From: Alphaproteobacteria bacterium
GTDB lineage: Bacteria > Pseudomonadota > Alphaproteobacteria > Caulobacterales > Parvularculaceae
NCBI GenBank assembly: GCA_016125425.1
Contig: WGLT01000018.1
Location: 1-64,000, forward strand
Reading direction: 5' to 3'
Length of the DNA stretch: 64,000 nucleotides
Shown here piece by piece: positions 52,585 to 59,952 of this stretch. The position numbers and the translations under genes were made by a program. How positions within the stretch are numbered: the stretch's first letter is position 1; every line of letters starts with the position of its first letter. A model generated the notes under the pieces. That model was not told where the DNA came from, did not search any database, and saw only the letters and a list, made by a program, of their open reading frames with translations.

Positions 52585-53348
52585 AAAGTCTGGACAGGGC
52601 GGGGAAGGCTGTCGGGGCGTGGGGATCGCGCGCCCTCGATCTCATCCTTCCCCCCACATGTCCGATCACCGGCGAACGGGTCGAAAGGCCGGGACTGCTG
52701 TCAGCCGCCGGATGGTCCAAAATCCGTTTCATTGAGGATCCGGTTTGCGCGCATTGCGGCGCGCCGTTCGCGTATGATCAAGGCGAGGGCGCCGAGTGCG
52801 CCGCCTGCATCGCCGCGCCGCCCGCTTTCGACCGGGCGCGCGCGTCGGTCGTTTATGACGACGCGAGTCACCGGCTGATTGTCGGTTTCAAGCATTCCGA
52901 CAGAACGGAGCTTGCGCCGTTGTTCGCCGGCTGGCTGAAACGCGCCGGCGCGGCCTTGTTCCGCGAAGGAACGATCCTCATCCCGACGCCGCTGCACAGG
53001 CGCCGGCTGATCGCGCGCCGGTTCAACCAGGCGGCGATCCTGGCGCAGCGCCTCGCGGAGGAAACGGGCGCGCGGCTTTTGCTCGACGGACTCGTTCGAA
53101 CGCGCGCGACCCCGCCGCAGAAGAGCCTTTCGGCTGACGCCCGCCGGCGCAATGTCGCTGGCGCGTTCGCGGTTCGGGAAGACCGCAAGGCCGAAATCCT
53201 CGGCGGGCGCATTATCCTGATAGACGATGTGATGACGACCGGGGCGACCTTGTCGGCCGCGGCGCGCGCCCTGAAGCGGGCCGGCGCGGCCGAAGTCGAC
53301 GCGCTCGTTCTCGCCCGCGCGATGAAGGACGGCGTCGACGCATTTTGA
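52581..53348 (+). CDS. comF: ComF family phosphoribosyltransferase-like protein
   Basis: A 255-residue ComF. An N-terminal zinc-ribbon-like part (CPITGERV, CAHCGAPF, CAACIAAP) is followed by the conserved KHSDRTELAPLFAGWL and a phosphoribosyltransferase fold with PTPLHRRRLIARRFNQA and the PRPP loop IILIDDVMTTGATLS. ComF proteins aid single-strand DNA handling in transformation; in non-competent bacteria they probably serve replication or repair, which fits the ATGA coupling to priA. No catalytic phosphoribosyl activity is established for the family. Confidence 0.92.
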   Translation: MKSLDRAGKAVGAWGSRALDLILPPTCPITGERVERPGLLSAAGWSKIRFIEDPVCAHCGAPFAYDQGEGAECAACIAAPPAFDRARASVVYDDASHRLIVGFKHSDRTELAPLFAGWLKRAGAALFREGTILIPTPLHRRRLIARRFNQAAILAQRLAEETGARLLLDGLVRTRATPPQKSLSADARRRNVAGAFAVREDRKAEILGGRIILIDDVMTTGATLSAAARALKRAGAAEVDALVLARAMKDGVDAF

Positions 53349-53417
53349 CGCCGGTTGAGGAAGATCATTGCAACCTGCGCGACCCGCGCCATATTCGGCG
53401 TCGGAGGAATGAAATTG

Positions 53418-53678
53418 ATGCGGCCTGTAACGGTCTACACGCGCCCCTTGTGCGGCTACTGCGCGCGCGCTCTTGCGCTCCTTGAAAAGAAGGGCGCGCA
53501 GATCACCGAGATTTGCGCCGCTTTCGATGAGGAAAAGCGCAAGGAGATGATCCAGCGCTCGGGCGGGCGCATCACCTACCCGCAGATTTTTATCGGCGAC
53601 AGGCATATCGGCGGCTGCGACGAGCTGGTCGCGCTGGAGCGCGAGGGAAAGCTGGACGATTATCTGAATGCCGCATGA
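53418..53678 (+). CDS. grxC: glutaredoxin 3
   Basis: An 86-residue class I glutaredoxin with active site CGYC (VYTRPLCGYCARALALLEKK), where CPYC is commoner, plus the cis-Pro/GSH-binding TYPQIFIGDRHIGGCDEL. It reduces protein disulfides and GSH mixed disulfides using glutathione kept reduced by Gor, also encoded in this window. GGAGGA (53403-53408) lies 9 bases before the ATG at 53418 but is flush against the in-frame ATG at 53409, so 53418 was chosen. Its end overlaps the next gene by 11 bases. Confidence 0.94.
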   Translation: MRPVTVYTRPLCGYCARALALLEKKGAQITEICAAFDEEKRKEMIQRSGGRITYPQIFIGDRHIGGCDELVALEREGKLDDYLNAA

Positions 53679-54510
53679 ACCGTTCCTCGCCGCCGCCGTG
53701 CAGCTTCGCTCCGGCATAGACCGGACGCGTAATGTCGAGGCCGCGCGCGCGCTCATAGCGCAGGCCGCCGCGAAAGGCGCGCAACTCATCGTCACGCCCG
53801 AGATGACCAATGTCGTCGATCGCGATGCGTCGCGCCTCTTCTCCCATCTGCCTGAAGAAAAGGATCTGGCCGAGATTGCGTCTTTCGCCGCCGCCGCGCG
53901 CAGCCACGGCGTCTGGCTGCTTATTGGGTCGATGGCGGTGCGCGTCGGCGAAAGACGCGCGGCGAACCGGAGCTATCTTTTCTCGCCGAGCGGCGAGATC
54001 GCGGCGACCTACGACAAGATTCACATGTTCGACGTCGATTTGCCTAATGGAGAAAGCTGGAAGGAATCTAACGTCTATCGTCCGGGCGGCGAATCCGTCC
54101 TCGTCGAAACGCCGCTTGCAAAGCTCGGTCTCACGATTTGCTATGACGTGCGGTTTCCGCATTTGTACCGCAACCTCGCCCGGGCCGGCGCGGAGGTCAT
54201 CGCCGTTCCCGCGGCCTTCACCAAGCAGACCGGCGAGGCGCATTGGAAAACGCTCTTGACGGCGCGGGCGATCGAGACCGGCTCCTTCGTTCTGGCGGCG
54301 GCGCAGGGCGGGGTCCATGAGGACGGCCGCGCGACCTATGGCCATTCGCTCATTGTCGGCCCTTGGGGCGAGATTCTTGCAGAAGCTCCGGACGCAGAGC
54401 CGCAAGCGGTTCTGGCTGAAATTAACCCTTCGCGTTCCCGCGAGGCGCGAGCGCGCATCCCCAATCTCGCTCTTGAAGTTGCGACGAAAGTTCACACAAT
54501 AACGCCATGA
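53668..54510 (+). CDS. carbon-nitrogen hydrolase (Nit1/Nit2-like amidase)
   Basis: A 280-residue nitrilase-superfamily enzyme with the full triad: Glu in IVTPEMTN, Lys in YDKIHMFDVDLP and Cys in LTICYDVRFPHLYRNLA. DKIHMFDVDLPNG and the DVRFP-LYR segment are typical of the Nit group, which removes the faulty deaminated glutathione made by side reactions. Coupling to grxC (11-base overlap) and to a DUF1178 gene (ATGA) is conserved in alphaproteobacteria and supports a glutathione-related repair role, which remains inferred here. Confidence 0.92.
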   Translation: MPHEPFLAAAVQLRSGIDRTRNVEAARALIAQAAAKGAQLIVTPEMTNVVDRDASRLFSHLPEEKDLAEIASFAAAARSHGVWLLIGSMAVRVGERRAANRSYLFSPSGEIAATYDKIHMFDVDLPNGESWKESNVYRPGGESVLVETPLAKLGLTICYDVRFPHLYRNLARAGAEVIAVPAAFTKQTGEAHWKTLLTARAIETGSFVLAAAQGGVHEDGRATYGHSLIVGPWGEILAEAPDAEPQAVLAEINPSRSREARARIPNLALEVATKVHTITP

Positions 54511-54980
54511 TGAAATACAAGCTGCGCTGCGAGCGCGATCACGAATTCGAAGGCTGGTTCCGCAGCAGCGCCGATTTCGACGCCCAGGCCGAGAGCGGCG
54601 ATCTTGAATGCCCGATTTGCGGCTCGACGGACGTGCACAAGGCGATCATGGCGCCGAATGTCGCGCGCAGCGGCGGCGACAGCCGCGAGGCGCGGCTTGG
54701 CGAGGTCCGCAAATCGATTATGGAGGCGGCCGCCCGCGCGCGCGATTATGTCGAAAAGCATTTTGAACATGTCGGCGAGCGCTTCCCGGAAGAGGCGCGC
54801 AAGATCCATTACGGCGAGGCCGAGCCGCGCGGCATTTACGGCGAAGCCACCGGCGAGCAGGTCAAGGCGCTCGTGGAAGAGGGCGTGAAGATCGCCCCGA
54901 TGCCGGGCGTCGCTCCTCGCGAGAAAATCGCCGGCGCGCCGAAGCCGAAAGGCAAGTCCGGCAAAAAGGCGCTGAACTAG
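54507..54980 (+). CDS. DUF1178 family protein
   Basis: A 157-residue protein with an N-terminal zinc-ribbon look (YKLRCERDHEFEGWFRSSAD, then LECPICGSTDVHKAIMAP), a helical middle (ARARDYVEKHFEHVGERFPE) and the conserved ARKIHYGEAEPRGIYGEAT. The tail is Lys/Pro rich. The family is uncharacterised and common in alpha- and betaproteobacteria. Its start overlaps the nitrilase stop as ATGA, placing it in the comF-grxC-nit unit. Zinc binding through the Cys/His set is likely but not proven. Confidence 0.9.
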   Translation: MMKYKLRCERDHEFEGWFRSSADFDAQAESGDLECPICGSTDVHKAIMAPNVARSGGDSREARLGEVRKSIMEAAARARDYVEKHFEHVGERFPEEARKIHYGEAEPRGIYGEATGEQVKALVEEGVKIAPMPGVAPREKIAGAPKPKGKSGKKALN

Positions 54981-55016
54981 CCCCCGGCCGAGACCTCCGC
55001 GCGCGGAGCGTCACGC

Positions 55017-56798
55017 TTGCTGGCCGTTGCGGTTCGGCCTAACACCCCGAAGATGGCTGAGCTCATCGACCGGCTGCGCGCCCTGCCCTTTTTCGAGGCG
55101 CTGGACGACTCGACGACGAAAGAAATCGCCGATCGGGGCTTATGGTTTTCGCTCGCCGGCGGATGGGAGCTCTTTGCGCAGGGCGGCAATTCGCAAACCC
55201 TGTTCTTTTTGCTTTCGGGCCGGCTCATCGTCGTGCGCTCGGGCGCGGCGGGTGAGACGGTGCTCGGCTATGTCCGTTCGGGCGAGCCGGTCGGCGAGAT
55301 GTCGCTGCTGTCCGGCGAACCGCATTCGGCTTCCGTCTACGCCTTGCGCGACAGCGAAATGCTGGCGCTGCCCCGCGCCGACTACGAAGAAATTCTCGAA
55401 AAGAGCCCGGACCTCGCGGTCGCCCTCGCGCGAGCGGTGCTCGGCCGCGCCCGCCATCCGACGGCGAGTTTTCAGCAGACCGCGCCGCGCGTCTTCGCCC
55501 TGATCGGCACCTCACCCGCTATCGACATCGACGCGCGCGCCAAACTTCTGGCGCGCGAAGCCTCACGTTATGGGGTCAAAGTGCGCGCGATCACGGAGGC
55601 TGAGGAAGAGACGTGTTATGTCGGTTTCGAGCAGCTTGAATCCGGACTCGATATCGTCCTGCTCGCCGCCAAGGTCGGCTACTCCTCCTGGTATCAATTC
55701 GTGCTGCGCCACGCCGACCGGTTTTTCGTTCTGGCGCGCCGCGACGCGCGACCGCCGCGGCCCTTTCCGTTAAGTCCGGCGGAGTCTTCGCCGGCGCGCC
55801 GGTTTCGCCTCGTCGATCTCATCGTCGTCGAGGAAGGTCTGAAGACGACGCCGGTCGCCGAATGGGCGCGCGCCGTGGAAGCGAACCGCATATTCCATTG
55901 GCGCAGCGACGCCTCGCTCGGCGCGCTCGCGCGCGTTGTCGCGGGAAAGTCGGTCGGACTCGTTCTCTCAGGCGGGGGAGCGCGCGCCTACGCTCATCTC
56001 GGCGTCATCCGCGCCATGCGCGAACGCGGCGTTCCGATCGATTTCATCGGCGGGGCCTCGATGGGGGCCGTGGTCGGCGCCTGCTATGCGATGGGTTGGA
56101 GCGACGCCGAGATCGAATCGCGGATTCGAGACGGGTTTGTGGCGTCCAATCCGCTCGGCGACCACGTTCTCCCAGTCGTCGCGCTGACGCGGGGCGGGCT
56201 CGTCGAAGAGCGCCTGCGCCGGCACTTCGGCGACGCTTTGATCGAAGATCTTCAGACCCCGTTTTTTTGCGTGTCGTCCGATCTCGTGTCCGGCGGAGCG
56301 CGCGTCGACACATTGGGCGTTTTGCGTCATTCGCTGCGCGCCTCTGTTTCGCTGCCGGGAATTTTGCCGCCGGTCGTCGACGGTCAATCCCTTCTTGTGG
56401 ACGGCGCCGTCGTCGACAACTTTCCGACCGACTATATGCGGCAGGTTCATCGCGGTCTGACGATCGGCGTCGACGTCGCGGCCCGCGGCACCATTCGCGC
56501 ATCGGATTTCGCCGATCCGCCGAATTTCTTTCAGTGGATCGTCAGGAACGGGTTTCGCTCGCCGCCGCCGATCGTTGCGCTTCTGATGCGCGCGGCGACA
56601 GCGCGCGAGGAGAAGATGGAGCACGCCCACCCCGCCGACATATTGATCACGCCGACGATCGAAGGCGTTGATCTGCGCGACTGGAAGCGGTTTGAGCCGG
56701 CCGTCGCCGCCGGATATGCTGCGGCGAGAGCCGCGCTCGAAGAACGCTGGGACGCCCTCGCTCCCATCGTCGAGGCGGCGAAGGGAGAGGACGGATGA
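55017..56798 (+). CDS. patatin-like phospholipase with N-terminal cyclic-nucleotide-binding domain
   Basis: A roughly 590-residue protein: a cNMP-binding-like domain (residues 15-140, GEPVGEMSLLSGEPHSASV), a linker domain (about 150-300), and a patatin lipase (about 310-560) with the oxyanion loop LVLSGGGARAYAHLGV, nucleophile GGASMGAVVG and catalytic Asp in LLVDGAVVDNFP. The domain order resembles the bacterial NTE/RssA-like group, intracellular lysophospholipases. In the cNMP domain the phosphate cassette keeps GEMSLLSGEPHSAS, with the Arg of active cassettes replaced by His, so nucleotide binding is doubtful. The start is uncertain: TTG at 55017 has GGAG at 8 bases; ATG at 55053 has no site. 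Confidence 0.9.
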   Translation: MLAVAVRPNTPKMAELIDRLRALPFFEALDDSTTKEIADRGLWFSLAGGWELFAQGGNSQTLFFLLSGRLIVVRSGAAGETVLGYVRSGEPVGEMSLLSGEPHSASVYALRDSEMLALPRADYEEILEKSPDLAVALARAVLGRARHPTASFQQTAPRVFALIGTSPAIDIDARAKLLAREASRYGVKVRAITEAEEETCYVGFEQLESGLDIVLLAAKVGYSSWYQFVLRHADRFFVLARRDARPPRPFPLSPAESSPARRFRLVDLIVVEEGLKTTPVAEWARAVEANRIFHWRSDASLGALARVVAGKSVGLVLSGGGARAYAHLGVIRAMRERGVPIDFIGGASMGAVVGACYAMGWSDAEIESRIRDGFVASNPLGDHVLPVVALTRGGLVEERLRRHFGDALIEDLQTPFFCVSSDLVSGGARVDTLGVLRHSLRASVSLPGILPPVVDGQSLLVDGAVVDNFPTDYMRQVHRGLTIGVDVAARGTIRASDFADPPNFFQWIVRNGFRSPPPIVALLMRAATAREEKMEHAHPADILITPTIEGVDLRDWKRFEPAVAAGYAAARAALEERWDALAPIVEAAKGEDG

Positions 56799-57931
56799 AG
56801 AGAGCCGCGCTCGCGCTCGCATTCGTTTTCGCCGGGCTCGTCATAGCGCAGTTTGCGTTCCGCAACTGGCCTGTGAAACAGCCGGCGCCGTCGGCCGGCG
56901 ACATTGCGCTGCGCGAATTGGGCGCGCCCGCCGGCGCCGATCTCATCGGCGTCGAGCCGCATTTGACGGCGCACGATTACGCCAGCGCCGCAGCATTGCG
57001 CGACAAGCTCCGCTTCTATTTGACGGCGGCTGAGACGCGCGGCTGGCTGACGGATAGATCGGTCGTCGTCTTTCCCGAACACATAGGCACCTGGCTCGTC
57101 GCCGCGGACGCCCCGGCGGCTGTTTATGCGGCGAGGACGACAGACGGCGCCATGGCGGCGCTGGCGCTCGGCGACCCGGTTGATTTTGCAAGGGATTTGT
57201 TGCGGTCGCGCGAGCGCGACCGCGCCGCCGCGGCGATCTTCCGCATGCGCTCCAAAGCGATGGCGAGAGATTACAACGAAGTGTTCGGCGCGCTCGCCCG
57301 GGAGTTTCGCGTGACCGTCGTCGCCGGATCGATCGTCCTCGAAGCGCCGGGCGTCGCCAATGGCCGCGTTTATGCGGGCGAGGGACCGCTCTATGGGGTA
57401 AGCGCGGTCTTCGGTCCGGACGGCCGCGCCGCCCCGAATCTGGTCTTCAAGGCCAATCCGATTCCCTCCGAATCCGGATTCTCCGCGCCCGGCGAGGAGC
57501 CGCCCGCCGCCTTCGAAACGCCCGCCGGCCGACTCGGCGTTCTGATCTGCGCGGACTCGTGGGATCCCGGTCTCTACCGCGCGCTCAAAGAGGAGAATAT
57601 CGATATTCTCGCGGTTCCCGCTTTTCTTCAGCCCGACGGGGTATGGCTCAAGCCATGGCGCGGCTATGTCACGACCCAGCCCGAGGATGTCGACGCCGCC
57701 GACGAGGGGCGCATAAGCGAACGCGACGCTTGGCTGAAATATGCGATGGCGGGTCGCCTCGCGGCGTCAGGCGCGCGGACCGGGCTGACAGTCTTCCTGC
57801 GCGGCGATTTGTGGAGTCTCGGCGCGGATGGCCACGCGATCGCGCGCCGCGACGGAGAGACGACCGTCTTCGATGACGGCGATGGCGGCGCCGTCGTCGC
57901 GCTGTGGCTGACTGATCGCGCGGCGCCGTGA
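56795..57931 (+). CDS. membrane-anchored carbon-nitrogen hydrolase
   Basis: A 378-residue protein with an N-terminal membrane helix (residues 4-22) and a nitrilase-fold domain outside it. Triad candidates are Glu in VVFPEHIGTWL, Lys in LVFKANPIPSE and Cys in GVLICADSWDPGLYRALKEE. The 100-residue insertion between the Glu and Lys is longer than in cytoplasmic nitrilases. It starts with ATGA overlap on the patatin-lipase gene, so the two are made together; a two-step lipid or acyl-amide degradation is conceivable, and Lnt-like acyl transfer is not supported since the multi-helix part is absent. Substrate unknown. Confidence 0.82.
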   Translation: MKRAALALAFVFAGLVIAQFAFRNWPVKQPAPSAGDIALRELGAPAGADLIGVEPHLTAHDYASAAALRDKLRFYLTAAETRGWLTDRSVVVFPEHIGTWLVAADAPAAVYAARTTDGAMAALALGDPVDFARDLLRSRERDRAAAAIFRMRSKAMARDYNEVFGALAREFRVTVVAGSIVLEAPGVANGRVYAGEGPLYGVSAVFGPDGRAAPNLVFKANPIPSESGFSAPGEEPPAAFETPAGRLGVLICADSWDPGLYRALKEENIDILAVPAFLQPDGVWLKPWRGYVTTQPEDVDAADEGRISERDAWLKYAMAGRLAASGARTGLTVFLRGDLWSLGADGHAIARRDGETTVFDDGDGGAVVALWLTDRAAP

Positions 57932-57968
57932 AGACAGGCCCTTCCGCGCAGACCGTCCGACAACGGGA

Positions 57969-58913
57969 TCAGTGACGGCTGACGCGGATTGAGCTGATCC
58001 TGTCGCTCCAGTCGCCCGCCATGCTGTATTTGGCGAGGTCTTCAATTTCTTTCGGACCGACGATCTTAATGGACGGACCTTTGAATCCGGCGTCATTGTA
58101 GGCGGTGATCTCCCATCCGTCCGGCACGCACAAGGACGTGATCCGGTCGCCCATTTTGGCGTTGTAGACCTTGATCTTATGCAGGTTGCTCGCCGACGAC
58201 TTCAGGGTCAGAGGCCGACCGCGGAAATGCGCGTTCTCGAAAAAGGTCGGCGCATAACAAAAGAGGGCGGATGGGTGTTCGATCTTGCGGGCGGCCGCGC
58301 TCGCCACTGCGAGAGAAATCGTAGCGGCTGCGCCCTCCCATTTGCCGTCGATCTTTTGGCCGGCTGACTTTCCCCATTTTGATACGAATTTCCGTACGTC
58401 CTGGTCCGTCCATTTCGCGAGGGAGACGCCGGTCAACGCTTTGATGGCCGGGTCCGCGAAATTCACGGCCTCCAGACTTTTAGTGATGACCTTCGTCACT
58501 CCGCCGCGTTTGATCGAAAATTTGAAATCGGCCAGTTTGCCGTCCGGCGCGATCTCAAAGTGATAGCTATACTGATCGTCAGGTCGGTTGCTCAGGATAT
58601 GAGACAGTCGCGGATCGACGCTGGGGCGGGCGTAGCTCACGCCGGCGTAGTTGCCGTTATCGAGGCGTTTCAGCTTTACCGCCTTAACCCAGAACTGGTG
58701 ATGGTCGAGCGACACGCAGATGTCGTTGCTGTCGGCCTTCCACGGATGGTGGACGGCGAGCCGGGCGGCGTCGCCGACATGTTCATGCTTGCTTGTCGGG
58801 CAAGAAAAGGCGAGCGCCGATCCGGTCGGAACAACGGCTGCCGTGAATGTGGCCGCTAGAGATGCGCTGGCGGTGCGAACGAAGGGATTTGACGACATCT
58901 TTGCGCAATTCAC
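57969..58913 (-). CDS. secreted protein with C-terminal beta/gamma-crystallin-like domain
   Basis: A 314-residue exported protein: signal peptide (about residues 10-36, ending SALAFSC), an unassigned N-terminal domain with SLDHHQFWVKAVKLKRLDNG and FEIAPDGKLADFKFSIKRGG, and a C-terminal domain (about 225-314) with two Greek-key halves: FFENAHFRGRPLTL ... GDRITSLCVPDGWEITAYND and AGFKGPSIKIVG ... WSDRISSIRV. The paired DRITS/DRISS ends are near the crystallin calcium-binding consensus, with Gly or Ser in place of its first acidic residue. It probably acts outside the cytoplasm as a stable coat or Ca-bound protein. GTG start with GGGAG at 7 bases; MSSN six codons later is possible. It is separate from the VPLPA gene upstream. 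Confidence 0.75.
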   Translation of the reverse strand: MNCAKMSSNPFVRTASASLAATFTAAVVPTGSALAFSCPTSKHEHVGDAARLAVHHPWKADSNDICVSLDHHQFWVKAVKLKRLDNGNYAGVSYARPSVDPRLSHILSNRPDDQYSYHFEIAPDGKLADFKFSIKRGGVTKVITKSLEAVNFADPAIKALTGVSLAKWTDQDVRKFVSKWGKSAGQKIDGKWEGAAATISLAVASAAARKIEHPSALFCYAPTFFENAHFRGRPLTLKSSASNLHKIKVYNAKMGDRITSLCVPDGWEITAYNDAGFKGPSIKIVGPKEIEDLAKYSMAGDWSDRISSIRVSRH

Positions 58914-58985
58914 ATCTGGACTCCCGGAAGGTTGGGGCGACGTCGGTCCTCGGCGCGCCGACTGATCGCGCCGCTTCGGTCATTT

Positions 58986-59759
58986 TCATGCGTGAACAGT
59001 CCGCGTTGCGGGCTTGCTTTTCGAACGATCGCGCCTGCGCATAAGACCGGCGAGCGCGCCAAGACCGCCGATCATCAGCGGAGCGGCCGCCGGCAGCGGC
59101 GTTTCGTATCCCTGGAAGCTCGCTTGTATATAGGCGATATTCTGCGCATACGAATTATTTGGAGTAAAATCCGTGTGTTGGCCGGTGATTTCCGAATAGA
59201 GGAAGTCCGTGAAAATGTCGCCGATATCGAGATGACCGCCGGTGAAAGCGATCGTCTTGCCGTTGTCGGATATCGAATAGGATCCGAAAATGTCGGTCTC
59301 TATCGCGCCGTCGGTCGTGTCGCCCCAGACCGCATCGACGTTCGGATCGTCATAGAAAACCAGGTCCAGCGGGTCGTCGCTCTGCTGCTCGGCGTAGCCA
59401 GCGATGTGCAGCGTGAAGCCCGTGATCACGTAGTGCGTGTCGTTGGAAAACAGGGTCTGCGTCGCCAGCGTCGGGTCGGCCGGATAGCCCGCGCCATAGG
59501 TCAGGATTTCATCGGGCTCGTCCGCCGTGAGGGAAGTCGGCGTGATGCCCGGATTATAAAATCCAAGAACGAAGGCGCCGTTATACGGCGAGGCGGGGTC
59601 GCTCGGATCGTTATAGGTCTGGAATTCGAGCGGTTCGGTCGGCCCCACGCCGGGAACGCGCAGAAATGACGGCGCCATGACCACTGTCGCGTGAGAGGGC
59701 GCCGCGGCGGCGAGCGCGCCCGCAAACACCCCAGAGAAAACAAGACTGCGGATCCTCAT
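58986..59759 (-). CDS. VPLPA-CTERM (PEP-CTERM type) sorted secreted protein
   Basis: A 257-residue protein with an N-terminal signal peptide (MRIRSLVFSGVFAGALAAAA, cleaved after SHA), an acidic beta-rich body with many Asp, Thr and Gly, and a C-terminal sorting signal: TPLPAAAPLM, a hydrophobic segment GGLGALAGLM and the basic end RRRDRSKSK. VPLPA/PEP-CTERM tails are recognised by exosortase-type transpeptidases and mark surface or matrix proteins. No exosortase or EPS gene lies in this window. GGGAGAG lies 5 bases upstream of the ATG at 59759, which excludes the longer open frame. Confidence 0.85.
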   Translation of the reverse strand: MRIRSLVFSGVFAGALAAAAPSHATVVMAPSFLRVPGVGPTEPLEFQTYNDPSDPASPYNGAFVLGFYNPGITPTSLTADEPDEILTYGAGYPADPTLATQTLFSNDTHYVITGFTLHIAGYAEQQSDDPLDLVFYDDPNVDAVWGDTTDGAIETDIFGSYSISDNGKTIAFTGGHLDIGDIFTDFLYSEITGQHTDFTPNNSYAQNIAYIQASFQGYETPLPAAAPLMIGGLGALAGLMRRRDRSKSKPATRTVHA

Positions 59760-59952
59760 ATGACTCTCCCTATCCAGGGCCGGCCGCGGCCCGTCCCCGG
59801 ATCGTCGTCGCGGGAGAGCGAAAAAGGCCCGATGAAAAGCCGACTTCTGTCTGAGAAAAAGCTGAAATTCCGCCCGGATGGCCGCGATTTTCGGCGGATT
59901 TCGCGCCCGCCTCATTCTGTCAATCGGCGGACCCCTGGCCTATAGTCCCGGC

